A model generated the notes under the pieces. It did not search any database. It had not been told where the DNA came from and saw only the letters and a program-made list of their open reading frames with translations. Position numbers and translations under genes: made by a program. Shown in pieces: positions 57,741 to 64,000 of a stretch of DNA of 64,000 nucleotides. Source of the stretch: Mrakia gelida. Its lineage: Eukaryota > Basidiomycota > Tremellomycetes > Cystofilobasidiales > Mrakiaceae. The DNA lies in contig BRON01000003.1 of NCBI GenBank assembly GCA_024345305.1, forward strand, positions 1,116,001 through 1,180,000, read 5' to 3'. Position 1 is the stretch's first letter. Each line of letters starts with the position of its first letter.

Positions 57741-59676
57741 ATGGCTCCCCCCAGCAAACTCGTTGGTCTCACCGCAGAAGAGAAGATCTCCCGAGAGAGG
57801 GAGCGAAATCGTCGCAAGTCAGCGGCTATGCGAGCGAGGAAGAAGGCACAGAAGGAGAAGACCACCGCCGACGAGGAGGGAGGGAGCTCGAGCTCGTCAG
57901 CTGGCAATGCAGCAGCAGGAACGAACGCGGAGGTCTCTCGACTGGGAGGAAACGAAGCTGTGATCGGGAGGCTGGTGGCTAGATTGGCTGAGCTCGGGGA
58001 GGGAGGCGACGCGATCGGGAAGCTCGTGGGAGGGAATGAGTTGATCAGCTTCGAGGGTTGCTCTCCTCCCGTCGCTTCTTGTTCAGCTGCTTCGCAGGAG
58101 AAGGTAGCTCCGGTAGCTCGGGATCTGCTCGAATGTAAGCCTCCTCCAGTCTTCATTGCTGCTTGCTCGAGAGGGAAAGGCAGCGGCCCTGACGGTTACG
58201 TGGTTTGACAGTCGACATGTCCGCCGCCCAACCTCCCTTCGAGCATTCGAGGGCTGGATGTACATCAGGACCCGCTGAGGAGCCTCAGACTATGAATCAC
58301 TTTGGAGCTGTGAGTTCAAGCTCTGCCCTGTCCTAGTTTCTTGCGAGACGTTGGCTCATCCGTTCTCTTCGCGTCGTTCGTCCCAGCTCATGAACGACGC
58401 CGGTCCCGCCTTCTCTCTTCCACCCTCACAACTCAGCCTAAACCTCTCCCAGCTCTCCCATCTCTCATTCCCAACCCTCAACGTCGACCAAATCCGTCTC
58501 GCTCTCAACCTCTCGGCCGCTTCCCCTCACCTCCCTCCTCAACTCCTGCCAACCTACTCCTACTCTTCCTTCGCATCCTCTCTCTCCAACTACCCCTCGA
58601 CAATCAGGGCTGTTGACGACACTCTGAAATGGAAGTGGAGACTCTTCGAATTCATCCGAGTCTCGCACGAGAACCGCCATCACCCGAGCGAAGGGTACCT
58701 TCGAAACGGACAGATGGACGCGTTGGTACGTCGTCCCTCTCTCCCTTCTTCCCTGCTTTTGGGTGCTGACCTGATTTTTTAAACTTCTGACAGGTCTCTT
58801 CTGCTCAGCTCATCATACTCAAACTCCTCACCTCGACCTCAACGTTGGAACAACGAGCCAAGTTCGACGCTCGACGACCTCTCGAGAAACCAGCAGATCA
58901 ACACTACTACGACCATACTGAGATGGATCCTAGGATCTTCCATGTTCCCGAAAGAGGACCGCGAGTGCACATCTCGAGGGTGAGCTCTCTATGTCTTCGC
59001 ACTCGCTCCTCCCCTCGAAAGCTCCCTCTGACGAATCGCATCTTCCCTTTTCCTCTCTCTTCACTCTTCCAGATCACTCAACAAGGACTCATCAGCCTGA
59101 CCGAGCTCATGGCAGACTCTATGGACATCTGTACGATCCATGGAGACGTCTGGGATTCGACGGTGAGCTCTTCACTCCTTCTTCTCGTTTGCCTTCTCGT
59201 TCGTTTCTTCGCGAGTCTGACCTCCCTTTCGTACCCTCGGCACTCGTCTCTCGTTCCAGGGCTGGAGCATGTCAAAACCACCTTGGCCACCTCTCATCCC
59301 CGCCGACGCCGTCGATCAGATCTCCACCTCTCACGGTGCCCACCAGCCCATTGGTCTTCAACATCTCGTTCGAGGCGCGTCCGTTCGGTTCGTCAATTCT
59401 TGCTCTCCCTTCCAGCCTCCTCTTCCCTCCGCTCTTCTCCTCTTCGACGCTGACGCCCTTTTTCATTCGACCTCGTTTCTCTTCAGTGAAATCGTCTTAG
59501 GCATCGAACAACCAGGCTGGCGCCTCCTCGACGACACCACCACTAGCCCTTCGTGCCTCGCTTCCCTCTTCTCGGTCACCAACAACAACGACGAGGATTC
59601 CTGCTTCTTCGAGAGACCGTTCTGGTCCTACTGGATGAAGGGGTGGCATGCTGGGTCGGTTAGGATTTTTGGTTGA
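57741..59676 (+). CDS. Protein with bZIP-like basic region and unrecognised C-terminal domain
   Basis: Exons 57741-58134, 58212-58309, 58387-58725, 58794-58979, 59073-59162, 59260-59387 and 59487-59676 join in frame to about 475 residues. Residues ~15-40 read SRERERNRRKSAAMRARKKA. The N-x7-R spacing and central Ala-Ala match the DNA-contacting basic region of bZIP proteins. No leucine zipper follows; the next 70 residues are Ser/Gly/Ala-rich. The C-terminal ~300 residues look folded: VDDTLKWKWRLFEFIRVSHE, then HISRITQQGLISLTELMADS, DICTIHGDVWDST, IVLGIEQPGWRLLDDTT and FWSYWMKGWHAGSVRIF at the very end. Ascomycete bZIP proteins with DUF3425 have a similar order (basic region, then helical C-terminus), but I cannot confirm that domain. 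A transcription regulator is likely. Stopping at 58208 without splicing would give a truncated product. Confidence 0.62.
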
Positions 59677-60102
59677 GTAGATATCTTCCTAGCTTTGCCG
59701 GCGGCTCCAGTTTCGTTTCGTTTCGTTCGCTCGTTCGCTCGTTTCTCTCTCTGCACGCTTCTTACGATCTCTCTAATGAGCTGTTTACTCTTCGCAAGGA
59801 CGCGAGCAAGCGAGATGTGAGACACATGAGATCGGAAAACGAAAGCTAGACTAGGTTGTCCTGGCGACAAGAGAAGAGAAGGAAAGGAAACGGAAACAAA
59901 ACGAGACGCGACGTGGGTGGGTGGGTCGCTCGATCGATGAGCAAGAAAGAAGGAACGAGATTGCACTAGGGGAAGATATGGAAGACAGGGTTACGAGAGG
60001 AATAGAGATTGGGAAAAAGAGACAAGAGAGAGAGAGAAACAGAAGGAAAAGCGACGCGACGATCAGAAGCAAACGAAACGGAAGAGGGCTAGTCGCTCAA
60101 GC
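59677..60102. other. Convergent intergenic region
   Basis: The 426 nt of 3' flanks includes a TTCGTTTCGTTTCGTTCGCTCG repeat-like stretch near 59713-59742. No gene is supported. Confidence 0.5.
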
Positions 60103-63100
60103 TCAGACGAGATGAACAACGTCGTAGTGGGACGCCATGGCCTAAGTGCCCCAAAGATAGCAAAACTCCGTCAGTACGTCGAGCGAAGAAGAACGAGCAG
60201 CGAACGAAACGAAGCTCGACTCGACTCACCTCCAAGCTCCCAAACGCCGCCCCACACTCGACCCTCGGATCCTCCCTCCATCGACAGATGACCATCTCGA
60301 GAGGCATCGCCACCTCCACCTGCTCCTCTTCCATCATCTCCTGATCCTGAGCGAACTGCTGGCTTCCCTGAGGAGGAAGAAGCGGCTCGTCGTCCTCATC
60401 CAACTCCATCTCCTCAGCCTCCTTCGCCTTCCCCTTCCCATTCGACGACGAAACGAGGACCACACCCGAGGAATCCGAGCTGGAGTCGGAATCGGTATCC
60501 TCGCCCGCTGGAGGTCGTTGGAAGGCTGGGGGTCCGTGATCTTGCGACGAGGAGGAAGGGAGGGTTGTTCGTTGAGAGAACGGGACGGTCGAGGGCTGGG
60601 ATTGGGATTGAGCTTGAGCTTGAACTTGAGTGGATCGGGAGGACTGTCGACGGATGGCAGGAGGGGATTGCTGAGCTCCTCGACGAGGGACGTTGTTGGG
60701 TCTGAACTCGTCGCCTGACTCCGATCCGTTCTCATCGTCGTCGTCGAAGTTCTGGCTCGAGAAGGGTTGGCCTTCTTCCTGGTTCTCCTCCTCCTCCGAG
60801 GACGAAGACGAGGAGGACTGCTGGTTCTGGTGCTGCTGAGGAGGTCGAGGTTGCTGTCGCTGCTGCTGCTGATTGTCGTCCTCGTCCTCCTCCGAAGATG
60901 ATTCCGACGCGGACGCGGACGAAGTTGCTGCTGGCCTCCTCGGAATCGTAACAGGGATTGAAGACGTCGAAGCTCCTCCTCCGTTCCTATCCTTCCTCCT
61001 CCTAAGCTGCTCGTACTTCCCCTGCAGCTTATCCAACGCCTCCAACGCAATCTCCTTCAAATCCTCCTGCTCCGTCGCAAAGTTCTCCCTCTCCACCACC
61101 GACTTCTCCAACTCCGGCACCCTCGCCGCCTTAGCCCTCACCGCATCGTCCGTCGCTCTCCTCTGATCGTTCAGAAGCCTGACGGTACTAGCCAACTGAT
61201 CCCTCTCCTCCGTGATCTTCGAGACCCTCGCGTCCTGGATCGCCTGCTGCTGTCGAAGTCCAACGTCGACCTGCTTCTGGAGCTTGGCGACGAGCTCCTC
61301 AGCTGTACGAAGCTCTCGAGCGAAGCGAGCGGCGTGGTTGGAGGATTCGGTGTACTGGGTTTTGACGAAGTCGCGTTCTTCGCCGGCGGAGACGACGCGA
61401 GCGGTGAGGTGGGTGATTTGAGCTTCGGCGGAGGTGAGAGCGGATTGGGTGTCCGTGAGCATGGATTGGGTGTTGGTGAGGAGAGATTTGGCTGTTCGTT
61501 CGTTGGCCACGGCGGTTTGGAGACGGAGGAGGATCTGGGATTCCAGCGTAGGGTTGGGGATCTGCTTTTGCGATGAAGGAGGAGAGCGGTCAGCCACTGA
61601 GGTCGCGAGAGGGTAAGGAATAAGAGGGTTGGCAAATAGCTCACCTTCGAAGTGCTGGACTTGGTCGCCGAAGCTGGAAGCAAAGCGAGCTCGTCGTCCT
61701 CCTGAAGGTTCACGTCGTCGAACCCTGCATGAGACGCTCCGTTGGAGACGATAGGTCGAGGTTCCTCGCGAGACTTTCCTTTGTCTCGGACGGCTCGAAC
61801 AGGAGTCGAAGGTTCGGTGGGAGCATCGGTGTTGAGGACGGCTGAGAGTGAACGAAAGAGGAAAGAGAAGAATGATCAGCGACGCGTCGAATCGAAAGAA
61901 GGATGGGAGGCTGAACTCACCATCGTCGTCGACGTCCATCTCTCCACCTCCGTTCTCGATCACAACCACCTCCTCTTCCTCTACCATAACAACCTCCAGC
62001 TCCTTGTCCATGTCCTCTCCGCCAGGTCCAGCAGTAGGAAGCACGTAGTCCTCGTCGTTCCCCATCCCATCCTCCTCGCTTCGACTGCTCCCCTCTCTCA
62101 ACTCTCCAGCCCCGTTCGAAGCATCCGCTCGCATGGCTTTCTCAATCGCCCTCAGCGCAGCTTCTCCTCCATTCAGCTTTCGTCCACTCGAGCTGGCGAC
62201 AGGGTCCTCGACGGCTGCAGCAGCGTTCGAGAAGCTGAACTGTTTTCGGATGGAAGAGAGCGGGACCATGGGTTTCGAGGAGTCGAGGGATTTCGTGGAG
62301 GCGATGCCGGTCGCAGAAGTGGTGGTGGAGTTGGATCCGGAGGGGAGAAGTGCTTGCCTGAGCGAGTCGTCGTCGAGCGATCTGCTAAGAGGAGGCGAGA
62401 GGGAGGCGATGGATTTGAGGGACGACTTGGCTGCGTTGATGGTGGAGGGAGAGGAAGGGATGCTGGCGGGTGCAGAGACTGGTTTGGGGACGGAGGAGGA
62501 GAAGGATGAGATGATGAATTCGGTTCCGGAGGTGATGATGATGGGAGGAGGAGGAGCAGCGACGGCTGGTGCAGGTTCCTCGGCTGCGACGATGGGTTCT
62601 TCTTCGACGACCTCGTCCTCCTCGACGGAAGACGCGATGTCGATGACCTCGTCTTTGTCCTTCTCCACTTCCTCAGGAGCCTCGACCTGCTGTTGCTGTC
62701 GACAAGATTGAGAAGGTCCCGCTTCGGCGTTGGTCGTGGTTGACGAGGTCGAGACGCGTCCGTTCGACCTCCTCGACGACGCGCCGCCGCTGGTCGACTT
62801 CTTCTTCTTGCCCTTCCCCTTCTTGGCTCCGACCGACGTGTTCTCAAGCGACGACGACGTGAACTCCTCGACCTGGCTCGACAGCGGCTCGGGTTCCTGT
62901 TCGGCGAGAAGTCGGATCCTGGAAGGAGAGTACTCTCCGAGCGGCTTGACGGGTTTGGAGGTTGTGGGTTTGGCTGGAGCTGGAGCTGGAGCTGGAGCTG
63001 GTCGCTCCTCCTCGGACGATTCCTCGAGCTCGTCGGACTGGGAGTTCGAGTTCTCGGCGACGTCTTCGGCTGGGAGAGATGCTGCTGCTGCTGGAAGAGG

Positions 63101-64000
63101 GGAGGGAAGGGACGAGGAGAGTTCGCGCTGCTGCTGAGAATCAGGGATGATCGTTCCTCGACTGGTGTCGGCTTCCTGGGAGGGTTCCTCGTCTTGCTCC
63201 ATGTCGGCGTCTCCAGTCGTCCCGGACGGCCCAGCGACGGGCTGCTGCTCCTCGTCGTCCTGGTCTCGGTAGCCGAACGTCTCCTCGTCGTTGTCGTCTC
63301 CATCCCACCCATCGTCCATCGTCTGATCAGGAGCCTCCTCCTCAGGCTCGTCCTCCTTGTGAACGGTCGGGAGAAGCTCCTCCTCCCTCGCGTCTCCTGG
63401 TTGACTGCTCGACTCCGGGTCCTCGTCGGCGGGAGGTGGTGTAGTTGGCACAACTTCGGTTTCCTGGGACTCCTCGTCTTCCTCCTGAGAAGCGGCGGCG
63501 GCGACGGTCGACGAAGGAGCTGACTTTCGACCCTTCCTCGCTCGCTTCTTTTGAGGAAGCTTGTCCTCCTCGGCTTCGTCGTCGTCCTCGTCCGAGACGA
63601 TGGTGGTGGTGGGTTTGGAGATGGGTTTGGTAGGTTTCGACTTGGGAGGGACTGGCTTATTGAAGTTGGGTCGTACTCGTTTCTTCTTGGGAGACTTGTG
63701 GATGGCCTCCTCCTCCTCGTCCTCGTCCTGCTGCCCGACTTCCGACGATGATCCGATGACAACCTCGACGTCCTGAGAAGGTTCCTCGACGTCCTCGATA
63801 TCCTCGTCGCTGTCCACGACGGCTGCCTTGGTCTTGGGCTTGACGAAGAGGGCCGTCTTCTTCCGCGAGTAGGTGGATCGTCGACGAGGGCTCTCCTGCT
63901 GCTCCTCTTCCTCCTCCTCGTCGTCCTCCTGCTGCTGATGTTCCTGCTCCTCGTTATCGTCCTCGTACTCGTCCTCCTCGGCAGCTTTGGGTCCTCGGGT
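60103..64000 (-). CDS. Acidic, coiled-coil protein with C-terminal zinc-finger-like motif (5' partial)
   Basis: The reading frame is open to the right edge, so the N-terminus is missing. The visible first ~700 residues are Glu/Asp/Ser/Pro-rich with Gln runs and basic patches (SRKKTALFVKPKTKAA, KKRARKGRKS) that look nuclear. After introns at about 61843-61919 and 61567-61643, a continuous coiled coil runs from about 61560 to 61000 (ESQILLRLQTAVANERTAKS to LEALDKLQGKYEQLRRRKD). A Ser/Gln-rich stretch follows. The last exon pair gives VICRWREDPRVECGAAFGSL spliced to EAMASHYDVVHLV (stop 60105-60103). Its Cys-x8-Cys and His-x4-His spacing resembles a C2H2 zinc finger, with the intron between the Cys pair and the His pair. 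I do not recognise the family; a chromatin or nuclear scaffold role is a guess. Confidence 0.65.

Noticed and set aside
57741..58208. Stand-alone short bZIP-like gene ending at 58208
   Set aside because: A GTAAGC donor at 58135 and a CAG acceptor at 58211 join it in phase to the downstream exons, all of which splice in frame to 59676.
62173..63762. 529-codon minus-strand frame inside the coiled-coil protein gene
   Set aside because: It is a shifted shadow of the Glu/Ser/Pro-rich coding exon, with Arg/Ser/Pro content and no start context or motif.

Overview
This window looks like chromosomal DNA from a GC-rich basidiomycetous yeast. The best guess is a red yeast of the Rhodotorula/Rhodosporidium/Sporobolomyces kind (Microbotryomycetes). 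The grounds are short GT-AG introns in nearly every gene (mostly about 70-110 nt), a near-invariant CTGAC branch point, and C-ending codons. The gene set is fungal throughout: pyruvate carboxylase, a chitin deacetylase, a NIPA Mg2+ transporter, RPS11, a Kap114-type importin and Rsm22. No mobile element, CRISPR array, rRNA or convincing tRNA was seen.

Layout from left to right: the end of a GT31 galactosyltransferase (+); a TPP1/Tpz1-like shelterin protein with a very long disordered tail (+); an importin-9/Kap114 (-); a small possible tail-anchored protein (-); a 6TM/FUSC-type membrane protein (+); a secreted single-pass membrane protein (-); RPS11 (+); a NIPA Mg2+ transporter (+); a chitin deacetylase (-); an unrecognised nuclear-looking protein (-); an F-box protein with an XPA-like C-terminus (+); the mitoribosome assembly factor Rsm22 (+); pyruvate carboxylase (-); an unrecognised mitochondrial protein (-); a CLASP-like TOG protein (+); two neighbouring RNase III-fold genes (-); a protein with a bZIP-like basic region (+); and an acidic coiled-coil protein with a C-terminal zinc finger running off the right edge (-).

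This is ordinary housekeeping gene space, with no operon-like grouping. The most interesting signals are in gene structure. Coding exons of 7, 8, 10, 14, 15 and 16 nt occur in three genes. Palindromes (GACGCGTC, GAGCTCGAGCTC) recur inside introns near the branch point. Two adjacent RNase III-fold genes have degenerate metal-binding residues. Three apparent one-base losses, all in short G/C runs, break two genes and look more like assembly errors than real mutations. All gene models were spliced by eye from GT/AG, CTGAC and reading frame. Outer ends are firmer than some internal junctions.
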